Assembly: GCA_958510875.1 (NCBI GenBank)
Contig: OY294068.1
Span: forward strand, 154,478,388-154,542,387
Origin: Endomychus coccineus
Lineage: Eukaryota; Arthropoda; Insecta; Coleoptera; Endomychidae
Direction of reading: 5' to 3'
DNA length: 64,000 nucleotides
Part shown: positions 22,303-33,885 of the stretch, in pieces
How positions within the stretch are numbered: position 1 is the first letter of the stretch
How the letters are laid out: each line of letters begins with the position of its first letter
Notes under the pieces: generated by a model
What the model saw: the letters and a program-made list of their open reading frames with translations, nothing else
Database searches by the model: none
Told to the model about the DNA's origin: nothing
Program-made: the position numbers and the translations under genes

Positions 22303-24895
22303 TTTTTTTTTATTGTACTTTTGACTACACGAGAGGGAAACCTATAATGTTCGAAGAAAATCGTGAGCCAGCAGTAGAATGTAGGGAGAGGAGACAGGTA
22401 TTCGTATTTTTCTTCAAGGTTTGGAGGTTGAAGGCATAGGGAAAGACCTCACTAAGTAAAGAGTTCCACAACTTCGCTGTTCGATAAAAAACTGAAGTCT
22501 GGTTGCAAGAAGTTCGGCAGGTCTCGAGCTTGATAGTGAAGAGGTGACTAGTTTGAGCTCTTCTAGTCCGCCTATCTGGAATCTCTCGTGGTGGAACAAC
22601 AGATGAGATTTCTGATGAGCACCAATCACGGTCGTACTTACAGGTCTGGGAATTCGTATGTTTTACATGGGTCTCTTACGCGTCGCCAAACTCGTAGTCC
22701 CTCGCTCAGCCACTAGCTAGCGCCTGGATCGAAGTGGTAAAACGGTTTCTTTCCGGAATCGCAAGCAGTGTAGTCGAGGAATTATGGCCAAAATGATCGA
22801 ATTTTTTACTGGCAACCTGTATCGAGATGCGGTTTTCGCCATTTGCTTCAGAAACACAATAGAAAAAAATGTTACATATTTGTTTTACCAGGAAAAGCTT
22901 GGTTGCATTTGTGCATACAAAAAATGCATCTAAATCATGCAATTTGCTGATCTGTGTAAATATTATATTGTCGCTCATCAAATATTGATCAAAATTGGCC
23001 AGAATTTGTTACTCGGGAGTTGTTGGGTTCGCTGATTACGAATTTGATGTTTTCATAATGCCAAGTTGCACCCTGGGCAGATTTCAGGGGCTTGAGGTGG
23101 GGGATTTGCAATTTAAAGCGGAAATCCTCAAATTTTCTCAATCATTCGGTATTTTATGGCAATTTTGGGATTTTTAAACAAAAACTAAATGATGTTCGTT
23201 AACTCAAGTTCCCAAGGCAAAGTGAGGCAATGTGGGGCACTTGGGACTATTATCGAATTTCAACCATCAAACCTAAAAACCTTGTTCTCTGGGGTAACGA
23301 AGTTTTGATGTTTGACAGTTGAAATTGATTAACTGCCCCAGATGCCCCACGTTGCCCCAGAGGACACTCTGCCCCAGGAGCATCTGAGCTGAAAATGAAC
23401 CTTGAATTCGTGTTCAGCGACCACATAAACCCACAGAGAACAAGGTTTTTAGGTTTGATGGTTGAAATTCGATAATAGTCCCAAGTGCCCCACATTGCCC
23501 CACTTTGCCGCGGGCACTTGAGTTAACGAACATCATTTAGTTGTGTTTAAAAATCCCAAAATTGCCATAAAATACCGAATGATTGAGAAAATTTGAGGAT
23601 TTCCGCTTTATATTGCAAATCCCCCACCCCAAGCCCCTGAAATCTGCCCCAGGGTGCAGCTTGGCATTATGAAAACATCAAATTCGTAACCAGCGACCCC
23701 AAAAACCCCCGAGTAACAAATTCTGGCCAATTTTGATCAATATTTGATGAGCGACAATATAATATTTACACAGATCAGCAAATTGCATGATTTAGATGCA
23801 TTTTTTGTATGCACAAATGCAGCCAAGCTTTTCCTGGTAAAACAAATATGTAACATTTTTTTCTATTGTGTTTCTGAAGCAAATGGCGAAAACCGCATCT
23901 CGATACAGGTGGCCAGTAAAAAATTCGATCATTTGGCCTTTTTACGGCTATATTTCTTCGACTAGTGTTACTAAGTATTCTGATTTGAGAGAGGAATAGA
24001 ACTGTTACTCTTGTCAAAATGTATTACTCACCTTAAAAATAACTTCCCCTTTTTCGCACCCATAAAAGACCTCGTTAAAACGACTTCTTTCCGGAATCGC
24101 AAGCATCCTTTTTTTTCGCATTTCCGCATCTTTCGGCACTTTAAAAACAGAAGTTTCTTGCTTTACACTTTTGTACCCCGTTTTGCATTTCGGCACAATG
24201 CACGGTTTCGTAATTTATTTCTAAAAACGCAGGTATTCCTTGTGTTTACAAGTTAAGAATGACAGTTGTCAGAGAACACTCTTCGACTACTGCGCCACTC
24301 TTTTTGGTACTACGCGACAGTTGACGCTTAGCGGAGTCACTTCTCACATAGGAAACAGCCTCGAGTTCCCAGACCTGTATGTACGACCGTGGCACCAACC
24401 ATGGAAATATCGCTAGAAAATGGGGAGAGCTCTCACTTCTCTACGATGTTCTAGAGAGGTTAATGATCTCGTAAGTGTGACATCATCAATCAAACGAATA
24501 GCTCTCCTATGGATAGAATCCACAAGAGCTTAAGCGAATGTTTGGGAGCCGAACTCCAAACAAATGAACAATACTCCAGGACAGGTCTCGAATCTGTGCT
24601 TTGTAGATTATGAGGAGCTGCTCGAATAGGAAACCAAGTTTTTGAGTCCGATGAGAGAGTGCTGTTGGTGGTGATTCCGAGCATTGTTATGGAAGACTTC
24701 ATAGGAATAGTTGTACCCGACATCATCATATTAGGGATTGTGGGATCCGCCTTGCTGGAGAAGACTCAAGCTTGAGTTTCAGTTGCATTAAACTCTATTA
24801 ATAGCTTCATTCAACCTGTCCCTGTCTAGCTCCTCTGGTTTCATTGGATGGTACAGGGGCTCTAGATAAGAAAGCGGTATGAAGTGTGAAGTTAT
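22303..24895 (-). mobile_element. LINE family A (jockey-like) 3' part, itself interrupted
   Basis: Minus strand, 5'-truncated. 24770-24400 encodes the RT thumb region (RPVLEYCSFVWSSAPKHSLK). 22626-22390 encodes the C-terminal tail (RTAKLWNSLLSEVFP). The 3' end GTAGTCAAAAGTACAATAAA runs into a poly(A) stretch at 22303-22312. The two parts are separated by the foldback element 22627-24391, which split the sequence reading GAGCACCAA...CCATGG in the copy at 44.4 kb. Confidence 0.75.
22627..24391. mobile_element. 1765-bp foldback transposon with 8-bp target duplication
   Basis: Terminal repeats CACGGTCGTACTTACAGGTC and GACCTGTATGTACGACCGTG are inverted, one mismatch. Flanks GCACCAAT (22619-22626) and GCACCAAC (24392-24399) are a target duplication matching 7 of 8. 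Inside, 22785-23290 and 23435-23942 are near-perfect inverted arms around a ~140 bp centre rich in GCCCCA. Arms encode the same nonsense frame on opposite strands (MMSDNIIFTQISKLHDLDAF). A direct 25-bp block CTTTCCGGAATCGCAAGCA lies near each end (22747, 24089). No transposase is present; 8-bp duplications suit hAT-like mobilisation. Confidence 0.85.
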
Positions 24896-25300
24896 TGAAT
24901 GCACTGCCAACAAGCACTCCAAAGAAATGTGATATACAATAAAGGTTAAGTAGGAATAATATATCTATATTATGATAACATCTTTAAACCTCTGTTGTTG
25001 ATCTTGGTAAATATGGACCATCATAGGTAGCAGATAAATATGTTACCAGGAAAATATGGCCAACGGAGTTGTTTTGTCTACCCCATCACCATCACATTTT
25101 TAATCCCATTCAACACATTTTTGGTATAACTAATTTTACAGGGATCAAGTTGGCACAGATGGTAGTTCGGCGGAAAAATCATTGGCTAGAGGCTAGGAAA
25201 ACCAACACCACCAGAAATATGGGCGAAGACTATTCGACATACCGAAATAGTGAATAATTCTGTGTTATTGTTAATGTGCATTATTTGAAAGAACTATAGT

Positions 25301-27000
25301 GTTTAAGGCAGTGGAGTAATATTCATTATTTTGATGTGCTAGTGTAATAACCTCAAGTTAAAACAGCAATTTTGATCATCACAACAGCAAATTTAATACA
25401 AATAAATGATATCGATTCAAAGGTATAAGCTTCCTCTGTATTTGAAACTATTACTTATGAGTTTCATTTCTTATATCGTTTATGCAAAATATTGCAAGAT
25501 GGTCAACCTGACAACAATGGCTGACCTTGATCAATGACGTCACATAATTCTTAGCTTAAATGAACTATATAATACTTTTTAATGATGAATTCGAAGCAGA
25601 AATGTGATTTACTTACAACAAGAAGCATAATATCATGTGTGAAAGTATTCATAGAGTAGTTAATTGACAGTTTGCAGAATGAACTAACGGTTAATCCCGA
25701 CAACAAAATTTGAGTAAGAAAATGTCTGGCATGGCGCTGTATAACAAGCTGACACCACAATGGGAAAGGCTTTACTTGCCAAAGCAAAATTAGAAATTAC
25801 TTTGCCATATTCAGCTACTGGAATTACTTACAAAAATCTGCAAAGCGTGCCCGTGTTCCCAGCCTACATTAAGCAAGCACTAAAATCCAGTACTGAATAT
25901 AAGTAACGTAACAAGTTACTAGCACCGTGTAATGCCGCCTTTAGTGGGCAGAGTATGTTGTAGCGCTTCTAAATCTTCTAAAATAAACCGTTTACATACA
26001 TTCGAATAGACTTCTGTAAGCAATAATATCTTGGTGTCAACCTGTCAACTGAGAGAGATACCACAATTTCTAGGAAATACATACACGCAACGTGCATGAG
26101 ATCATAGTATATGGTATTAATTCTACCGGCGTGCCGTGAAAATGCACCGTTAATGTTCAGTTGTGGTAGCATTCAGAATTGACGTAGGTTATACCGAATT
26201 GTAGGTCAGATGTTACGGTCGTTCACATTGTATTATTGTCGTCAAATAGAACAAAACATATGATAATAATTAGCAACGCTCACCTTGGCAACGAAACATG
26301 CAGCGTTAAGAAACAGAAAAAATTTGGATGTTTGGAAGGCAAGCAGAAATTCTTGTATCCGCCTGGAGTATTCAATTATCCCTCGCATTTAGAGAAATAT
26401 GACGACGAAAATGGGTTATTTGATGTGAATCAAAATTTGGGCTTTGAATATGACTTTTGTTGACAAATAATAATGAAATGTCTTTTATTGTACCTTGGGG
26501 GTCCCCTTTGAAGTGAAAATTCTTTCTTAGTGGGTGCCTACGTCGTATAAGGAACCTACATCCGTAGAAGAAGGTAGTTGTGTCAAATTCGCCATAGCGT
26601 GGTCGTTCCCCGAAATTCAAGACTTAAATGTATATTTTAAATAATTGGCAACAGCGTGGAAAAACGTCAATCACTGTATGTCATGTGAAATAGTACATTG
26701 TGTATCTAGTAATAAAAGCAATACATTCTCGGACGAACAAACGCATCGGCCAACAAGCATTGAAGTCTGGGAATGTGCTTTTACTACGACGTACACATAC
26801 TATTTTTTCTGAAATGGCAATCCACATTAACATAAATTAAGAAATTTTTATAAATGCATTACAATTGTTGATCACCATCTTATTATATTATCGTTTCCTT
26901 GACAATCACTGTTGGTTTATTGTTGTGACAAAAGTCAGAGGAGATTCACTACTTATTTCGGTTTAATACCTACTTATCGCTAAAAAATATTTACTCATTG
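25301..27000. other. no gene recognised; repeat traces and an unassigned frame
   Basis: 25435-25490 is similar to the window start (ATATCGTTTATG block). Plus-strand frame 26236-26463 (75 codons, ending GLFDVNQNLGFEYDFC) has a protein-like composition but no motif I know. 26615-26690 shares CAAGACTTAA and GCGTGGAAAAACG with 46741-46790, so it is probably a dispersed repeat. Confidence 0.4.
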
Positions 27001-27009
27001 TCCAGGTGT

Positions 27010-28030
27010 GCGGGACATCAAAAGAGTTAGTAAGTGCTGCTGAAAATGTGATCTTAAATTTATTGCTAAATAAATCCAAGGCAAAATATGAATACGCTTA
27101 CAAACGTTTTATGGATTATTGCCATAAAAAAAGACGACCTCTCGATCTGAAAATGTCATGATTGCATATTTTTCAGATTTATCTACGAAGTTGAAGCCAT
27201 CTACGTTATGGTCAAATTACTCCATGCTGTGAGCTACAGTTAGTAGAAAAGAAGATATTGATATTACAAAATATTCGAAACGTTAAAGTGACAACTATAA
27301 ACCAAAGAAGTCAAAAGTTTTGTCAGATGTACAAATTGAAACGTTTATTACGCAAGATTACTTTTTTTTTTCTTTTTAATGTTAGATTTATTATAAGTTA
27401 TGTTAGATTTAATATGGGTTATGATATAATTTCTTATTTCTTAATTTTATCACCAGATTTATATACTTAATGAATAAGGTACGTTTAGAATATAAGAATG
27501 TTAAAATTAACTATTTATTTATAAAGTGTTTACTTTATTTTAGGTTGCCTTAATATTTGCTGTTGCCGGTGCATGTGGCCGTGAACAATTAAATTTGAAT
27601 TATATAGAAGATTTTGGATCTAAGCTTTTGATTAAAATACCCGATAATAAAACGACCAAAGCGAGATCATTTGTGATAAACGAAACTTATATGCCATTGT
27701 ATAGAAAATATATTGCATGTCATCCAGAAAATTATGAAAGTTGCCGCTTTTCCTTTAAATATTCAAATGGGAAAGGTTGCAGGCAACTAGTGGGAATACA
27801 TCAGTTTGGCAAAATGCCTCAAATTGTCGTAATTTTTTTTTTAATTTGCCATATGCACATGAATACACAGGATATTGTTTCCGTCGGTCCTCTGCGACAA
27901 TTTTGGTTAATGGGGCAGATTTAATTGATTTGAATATGCATGGGGGATGAAAATTCTCAACCGTTGCCGAAGGATATATAGAGGAATCTTTTACAAATAA
28001 AGTAAGAATAGCATTTTTATTTAAGAATTT
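27010..28030 (+). pseudogene. Crypton-type tyrosine recombinase, intron-containing, degraded
   Basis: N-terminal core-binding part: AENVILNLLLNKSKAKYEYA, YKRFMDYCHKKRRPLDLKM, then STLWSNYSML after a frame change. The catalytic part begins at MNK (27472-27478). It is split by an apparent 65-bp GT-AG intron (27479-27543) and goes on VALIFAVAGACGREQL to 27924. It ends EYTGYCFRRSSAT and VAEGYIEESFTNK (to about 28000). In the family's R..HxxR..Y set the first Arg reads Gly here (ACGRE for ACRRE) and the His reads Tyr (GYCFR for GHCFR). The Tyr of EGYIE remains. Crypton recombinases move DNA through a covalent tyrosine intermediate; this copy is dead. Confidence 0.7.
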
Positions 28031-28250
28031 AAATTGATTTTGGGCGTATGTAAGGAATATTTGTCTTCTAGTTCAACTACCGGATCGATTACAAACTGTC
28101 CTTCTAGTTGTTGCATGAAGCAAAATTAATACATTTGAACTTCATAAATACTTATATGCCTGTGGACCTTCCCGTGCAAGTCGTCTGCAGAGTAATCTGT
28201 TCCAAGAGAAAATGAAATTTAAAATTTTCGTTACATAAACATTCACTTAG
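28031..28250 (-). mobile_element. P-superfamily element, fragment (3' side of LINE B insertion)
   Basis: Sequence such as TGATTTTGGGCGTATG, GCAAAATTAAT, TCGAACTTC/TTGAACTTC and CTGCAG.GTAATC.GTTCC matches 53300-53575 of the larger minus-strand copy in order. The element resumes at 29200-29275 beyond the LINE. Confidence 0.65.
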
Positions 28251-29199
28251 GAAGCCAGGTCATCATCATCATTTGAGGGGAGAGGGCTTAGCCTCCTGAC
28301 GCACTTAGGCCACTCAGCTGGGCACATTGTGCCCCCGTGGTCAGAAGCGTATTCTATTCTAGCAGGTTTTGGCCCACAGAAACCCAGAATATTGCCAGCG
28401 TTGGGTTCCATGAGTTCTTCTGGTAGCAGATTTGATTCTCCGAAATGTTTGTGCCTGAGCGATGCTAATGCTGGGTATTCCAACAGGATGTTGGAGGCAG
28501 TTTCTTCCGCCTCTGCATTTCCTACATATAGGGTCATCTGCGATGACCATAGTATGAAGGTTTTTGTCGACAGTGACCGGTTAGGATTCCAGTCATTTCT
28601 CTGATGTCCCTTCTGTTCAGTGAAAGGAGTTTGAGAGCCTAGGCACAGGCTCTTCGATGAAGAGTTTGGCCTGTCTCATGCGTGGTGATTTCACGCCACA
28701 GTTCAGACCACTCTTTATTCAGTTGGCCTAGAAGGGCGAGACCCCCCACGCAATTCGAAAAAGCGACCATTTGCTCCGGCCCGATAGGGGAGCCGGACGA
28801 TCCTCGCCTGGCCAGGGAGTTTGCCATTTCATTTCCTTCAACTCCACTGTGTTCAGGGACCCAGATGAATTGAACTTTATTTCTCCTGGTTAGTTCAGCT
28901 AGTGTATCTCTGCATTCTTCAACGAGCTTTGATGTGACTCTGATGAGAGCTCCCAGAGCCGACTGTCTGTCTGTGCAAATATATATGCGCGTATTTACAT
29001 AGTTTCTTCGCAGGTTTTCCGTAGCATAAGTCAATATTGCGTAGACCTCCGCCTGAAAATCCGTGCAGTAAACGCCTAGAGTCACTGAGATAGTGATCTT
29101 TGGCCTTTTTAGGTTCACTCCCCCCTCAGAAGCCTTGGACCCATCTGTGAACCATACGAGCCGACCTGGTGACAGTAGGGTGAGAGTGTCGTTACTCCA
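28251..29199 (-). mobile_element. LINE family B 3' end with RNase H domain
   Basis: Minus strand. 29160-28640 encodes an RNase H fold: VWFTDGSKASEGG (first Asp), CTDFQAEVYAI (Glu), ICTDRQSALGAL (Asp), and HSGVEGNEMANSLARRG. A CCHC-like knuckle (DPICRKCRGGRN) and SNILLEYPALASLR.KHFGE follow after frame changes. The 3' end is a (TCA)n/(TGA)n tail at 28259-28275 instead of poly(A). RNase H after RT is typical of I/R1-group LINEs. It sits inside a P-superfamily element. Confidence 0.8.
28639..29163 (-). pseudogene. LINE-encoded RNase H fragment
   Basis: About 170 codons open from VWFTDGSK to TTHETGQTLHRRACA. The three acidic residues of the RNase H active site are visible (TDGS, QAEVYA, CTDRQS), and the late histidine motif reads EHSGVEGNE. 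The frame is lost at the start (RT missing) and at the end. Confidence 0.8.
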
Positions 29200-29280
29200 G
29201 TCAGGTACAGCATATAATTTTCCACAAGAAACAGGTAAAACTCTGTTAAATTCTAATATTTATCACGTCTCGGCTCCAAG
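29200..29280 (-). mobile_element. P-superfamily element terminus
   Basis: GCATATAATTTTCCACAAG, AAACAGGTAAAACTCTG and ATTTATCACGTC on the plus strand are the reverse of the 5' end seen at 34563-34640 (GACAGGTGATAAATATT...). LINE B separates it from 28031-28250. Confidence 0.65.
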
Positions 29281-30614
29281 GCTTTTGTTGATGACGTTAC
29301 ACTTACGTTTGTAGTCAGAGCCCAGGCCTTGTGCATTTAGAGGGTATTAATTTTAAGGTTACTGCATATAATTATGGTTTTAGAGCATTTTTGGTATTGT
29401 ATTAAATCTATATTTGTGCACTGTCATCATGTTTTCAAGTGAGTCGATAAACCAAAATGATATATCTCTGAATACGCTATTCTATTCATTATCATCCGAG
29501 AATTCTTTAAATTTGGATTGACAGATTAAGAGATCGACATTAACCAGATTTATTACGTCGAAAGCTTTGGCCATGGTATACTCAGTGTTAATAACAGCAA
29601 GTTGACATTTATCAACAATATCCGGAATTAAAGATTGGCACCAGTTACAGTTGTTTTTTTTTGCAAACCACGTTGTTCTTGACCGACAACGTATCAACTA
29701 AAGGGGGCTTACTTTCGATTTCATAATATTCTCATTCAATATTGTAATTAAGAATAATTATGTATTTAATATTTCCTCTAGCAATTATTCTGAACGGGAC
29801 ATGACTAATTCGTACAAATTGTTCATAAAAACATATCCTACAATAACGTGAGTTTTATGATAATATTATGAACCAGATTCAATAAAGCTGAACCGACAGA
29901 CCACATTAAAGTCATACATATCAATTGCTTAGCAACCGCGGCCCCAGAAAGACAACCGGCTTTGTATTTTGTATCATTATTATAATATCGCAAAAATATT
30001 GTTACGAATTGTTTAAAGTAACCTTGACCACATACAGTTTCGAAGCAGGAACAGGAAGCCGATCCGTAAAACAATAGATCGAATGTCGTAATAAATGTTG
30101 CACCTTGTTTTTTTTTCTTTTGTACGGTTCGATTTGCAGCGAATACACTGACGACTGCAGTTCCTGTTTTATGCTACGTCATGAATCCAACATATGCTAG
30201 ATTATCATGATTATAAGATTAGCGCTCATAATAGTTATTTATGTTGTAAGGATCATAATAACGATTATTATGGTACAAGCTGTGAATGTTATAAGACGAG
30301 GCGCAGCCGAGGCTGATAACAGGACTTGCACAATAATAATGTTCGTTTATGATCCGAATTACATACAAAATATTATCTTCTGACGTAAATTTTAAATGAA
30401 TTTCGATTGCATTTAAAACCTCTTTGATAGTAATTCCTTTCAACTGACATTCAAGTGGGTACCGTTGGTATGACGCGTGCAAGTTACTAAGATACTGTTT
30501 ATGGGTTGTTTAATATATTCACGTCATAATAATATTTGTTTCTGAAGTTTTCTTGAGTGTTTTTGAAAAACATGAGCGATTCTGAAAATAGTATGGCGCC
30601 AGAGCCGTGGTTGG
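29281..30614. other. no gene recognised
   Basis: Three minus-strand frames of 71-87 codons (29482-29697, 29838-30074, 30219-30482) show no family motif and no splice-consistent partner. Confidence 0.4.
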
Positions 30615-30812
30615 TTTCTTGACCCAGGTATGAATTATATATAAATTCTCGGGAAATAGGTCACACTAACACATATGTTTATTATTTTCATATTTACGTA
30701 CGTTTCGGTATCACGACCATCATCAGAAGACTTATTATGTCTAAAACGGGATTTCTTAATACTAATCGTATTAGTACAAAGCGTCCTTATCGCACTGATC
30801 TCAATTAAAAAT
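30615..30812 (-). mobile_element. Penelope-like tail with degraded hammerhead motif
   Basis: Single-arm copy of the 5215-5370 sequence. The hammerhead core is kept on the minus strand (CTGATGA, GGTC-GTGA-TACC, GAAAC-GTAC-GTA; 30691-30731), but stem I is reduced (GTCTT against AATAT) and stem II has one mismatch. It lies on the 3' side of the Penelope-like coding remains 32480-31060, so is probably that element's tail. Confidence 0.65.
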
Positions 30813-31059
30813 GCCACGTCGCCGAAACGAACAGAAACACGAATAATCGAAATTGTAACACATCAATGTTATAAGTATAATATATCCAATGTTTAGTAGT
30901 ATTCTCATAAAAAACGAAATCATTTCAACAAAGTCTACGAACGACTAAAAACAAGAACATTAAATTCAAGTATCTATCAGACCTTATTAGAAATATTACT
31001 TTGAGCAATCTATCTAAAATATACTTTTAACATTATAAAGACGCATGTAGGAATTTGCA

Positions 31060-32480
31060 AGAGTTTTAATTAATTAAATTAGTATAAATCTGACTTAATG
31101 TCTGAATATCTGTTCTATGATTTACAGATTTGGAGTCACGTTTTATTTGAATCTTCTCCAGAATAGATCTTTTATAATAATTGCTTTCCTTAGTTAAAAA
31201 AAAACATTTTTTTAATCGAATTGATGGTTATAATCAAACCAGTGTTTAGCAAGGGCGGTGGAATATTCTAAGTTTTTGTTTCTTGTGCTATACTTATGAC
31301 CATACATTCTTTTTTGTAAATATTGTTTAGAGATTCCAGTAAAAGTCCCATCGCAATCTAAACAATTTAATTTGTAGTGTGTTTATCTTTAGGTATTAAA
31401 GGTTTTAGATTTGAGAAATATTTCCCAACACAGTTAGTAGATTTATGTGCAACATTTATATCATACTTTTTTGAAAATTTCTCAATTTTCTGAGGTCTCC
31501 GGAATGTATGGTAATGTAATCAAATTATCTGTATTACCTAACTAAATAGGTTGTTCTCTGTGGGATTATCTTCTGTAGTCCTTCGGATTTAGGTAAATTA
31601 TCAATCAAGTAGGCGCCTGTCATAAATAAATTTTAAATTAACAATTTCGTGGAACGCCATTTTTCTACGAGAAGTTTGTTAGTTTTCATCAATAATTATT
31701 TAATTTTTTTGCTTTGAGACATTATTTCAAAATCCGTTTGAACTTTCATGGATTACTCAGTCCAACAACGTGTGTTGCGAGTCGTCCAGGTAAAATCGAG
31801 GAACTGAAAGTCAAAATTCGTGAAGAAGTTGAAGGAATAGACGAAGGTATGCTACGCCGTGAAATGAACCACTTCTTATCTAATATTGAAAAATGTGTTG
31901 AAGTTGGTGGAGGTCATTTAGAAGACGTGAGTTTTAAAAGTTAGAATTAAATTAGCCAAATATTTATAAGTTATCATAAATCCCAAAGAGTTAGCTATAA
32001 TTTAGTAAAATAAAAGTTTGTTTTGTTAACAAAAAAAATTTTAGTTCAAATATTAAAATGGGTAGTCTATTATGGGGAACCCAGTATATGAAGTTCCATT
32101 ATAGATTTTGTTTATTTTTTCTTTGATGATGGGATTGAACATTTTGTTTTTGGGTAGCCATTCATTTCCAGTGTATTACGAACAATTTTTAAATTTTTGG
32201 GACGGTCCTCTGGGTGGGACAATGTAACCGCGCGATCTGTAAGACTGTTTATAACACTTTATAACTGGTTGGTGCAACGGAATTGAAGTGAAGATAACGT
32301 TGAGACCAAATTTCTTTAGTAAACCACGAAGTTTTTATTTTTCCATCTGCATCATGCCTAATGTTCATATCTAGGAAATTTATGTTTTTGTTCACTTCTG
32401 TTTCACAATTGAAGTTTACAGTGAAAATTGTTAAATTTATTAATCACATACGTGCATTTATAATTATAAATAAAATGTTT
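31060..32480 (-). mobile_element. Penelope-like element, RT thumb and GIY-YIG remains
   Basis: Minus strand 32480-32050 reads NINFLDMNIRHDADGKIKTS and RYLHFNSVAPTSYK. 31520-31060 reads THYKLNCLDCDGTFTGISKQ, RMYGHKYSTRNKNLEYSTAL and KHWFDYNHQFD. The order is RT end then GIY-YIG, as in Penelope-like elements. A transposase fragment (31714-31944) lies between them. Many stops. Confidence 0.65.
31714..31944 (+). pseudogene. transposase C-terminal fragment (mariner-like)
   Basis: GKIEELKVKIREEVEGIDEG, MLRREMNHFLSNIEKC and VGGGHLEDV correspond to the helical C-terminus after the DDD core in insect mariner-like transposases. The catalytic part is absent. Confidence 0.6.
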
Positions 32481-32502
32481 AATGTAAACTCTTTTCTGAG
32501 AA

Positions 32503-32640
32503 TAAATATTATTATTATTATTATTATTATTGCTGAAGGATATATCGAAAACTCCCAAGAAAATAAAAAGATCTCTGCAGCTATTCTTAGCGAAAAATCA
32601 TCACCCTGCAAGGAACTGAAAATATTCAAGTATTAGTACA
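32503..32640 (+). pseudogene. Crypton recombinase C-terminal scrap
   Basis: After an ATT microsatellite (32506-32532) the frame reads IAEGYIENSQENKKISAAIL, matching the tyrosine box of the 27 kb copy (VAEGYIEESFTNK). Nothing else of the gene is present. Confidence 0.55.
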
Positions 32641-32987
32641 TTTCATTAGGAGTCTGGAAATAAGGATTTTTCCGTGTCATGCAAGCACGGAAAAACTTAT
32701 TTCTGGATGTGCAATCAACGATATTTTTCATTATACTTCTTTGAAAACGATAACATAAAAACAAAATATAACATAAAAAAAGACATACGACAGAAACTTG
32801 GAACATTTTTATTTTCATAACAGTTATAGGAATAAAAAACATGTTACTATTAAAGTAAGAATATTGAGAACTAACTAACTAGTTATTAATAATGACAGTT
32901 CCAACTGATAATGTTTTTAGTTTGAATTATTATTATTAATGGTTATGTTTATTATGCAATTCGTATTAGTTTAGTCCTTTTGGAGTT

Positions 32988-33885
32988 TCATTTTTTAAAA
33001 CTGTTTTGATTCTCTCGAACGACTGATACAGTTGATGTATTTCGCGAGTGAGAAGGGTTTAACAGTTTTCGTGATGCCCCAATTTTTCTTTGTATGGATT
33101 GTTCTATATATCCTTCTGTTACATTGGAAGAACGCCATCTTCCGTACCTTTTCGGAGTGAGTGAATCACCGCCAATTTCCACCAACATGGTTGCTGAAGG
33201 ACTCCCTAGTCCATGCCCGGTATATTCTCTGGGATTTTCATATTTTAGGTATTTTGCAACAATTTTCGGAACACCACTGATGGTATGGCATCCAACGTGT
33301 TGAGCGTAACATCTGCCGTTTTGATATGCAACAATTAGTCTTCCGGTCTTCATATTTTCAGGTCATAGAGTATTTACGATAAAGTGTGTAGGGAACAAAT
33401 GTACATCCTTCATTGGTAATGGTGTGCGTTCTTCATGTATGAGTTTTTTCTCGTAAAAATACGATAAGAAAGCTCTCATTATCTACCACATCGTCTAAAT
33501 TTAAACTTATTAAATCACCTCTTCGACACGCACTAAAGATCCCAAACACTAAAATTGCTTTTGCTAGTAGATATTGTTCATCTGGAGCATCAGCTTTTTT
33601 TTCGTTATGTGTTCTATTATTAAAACTTTGGACTTTTTCGGTATGTATCCTACAGCTTGACGCTTCAAGAAAGCAATAGTTTTTGGATATAACTTCATAA
33701 TGTGGAAGATTTCATAGACTTAGCTTTTTCGTCAAGGTAAATTAGAAGAATATCGTCACTTACAGTTTTGATTTTGTTCAGATTTCGCCATTCAGTAAAA
33801 ATTTGATATTCGTGTTTATATCTTGACCTGGATTTTACTGGTAATAAATTCGCGCTCGTTTGTGCCACTTGCTCTAGGATATTAT
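32988..33885 (-). pseudogene. Crypton-type tyrosine recombinase, second long copy
   Basis: Minus strand, frames in order: LLPVKSRSRYKHEYQIFTEW, DDILLIYLDEKAKSMKSSTL (core-binding); EQYLLAKAILVFGIFSACRR, GDLISLNLDD (first catalytic Arg retained, ACRRG); TGHGLGSPSATMLVEIGGDS (His kept, following Arg lost); SSNVTEGYIEQSIQRK (catalytic Tyr). At least four frame changes or stops. Compared with the 27 kb copy different catalytic residues are lost, so they decayed independently. Confidence 0.7.

Larger units (their letters stand above)
22035..25300 (+). mobile_element. DDE_3-type transposon, split by a LINE insertion
   Basis: 22035-22300 reads HSWQDSSTKTVKTINVDEAM, IVLHAG, then FSSKTKDVDHYGEM and NNFLNWFEFQLL over frame changes. 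24900-25290 continues: NALPTSTPKKCDIQ, FCLPHHHHIFNPIQHIF, PPEIWAKTIRHTEIVN. Together these are the N- and C-terminal parts of one transposase of the Tc1/mariner-IS630 (DDE_3) fold. Where the family has NPIE this copy has NPIQ, so the third catalytic acid is also lost. The pieces are separated by LINE family A (about 22303-24895). Confidence 0.7.

Noticed and set aside
22706..23965. Two nearly identical 70-90 codon frames on opposite strands (MMSDNIIFTQ...)
   Set aside because: They are the same arm of a long inverted repeat read twice; no family motif and no conserved reading elsewhere.
28329..29314. Plus-strand frames over the 28-29 kb LINE
   Set aside because: Shadows of the minus-strand RNase H coding region.
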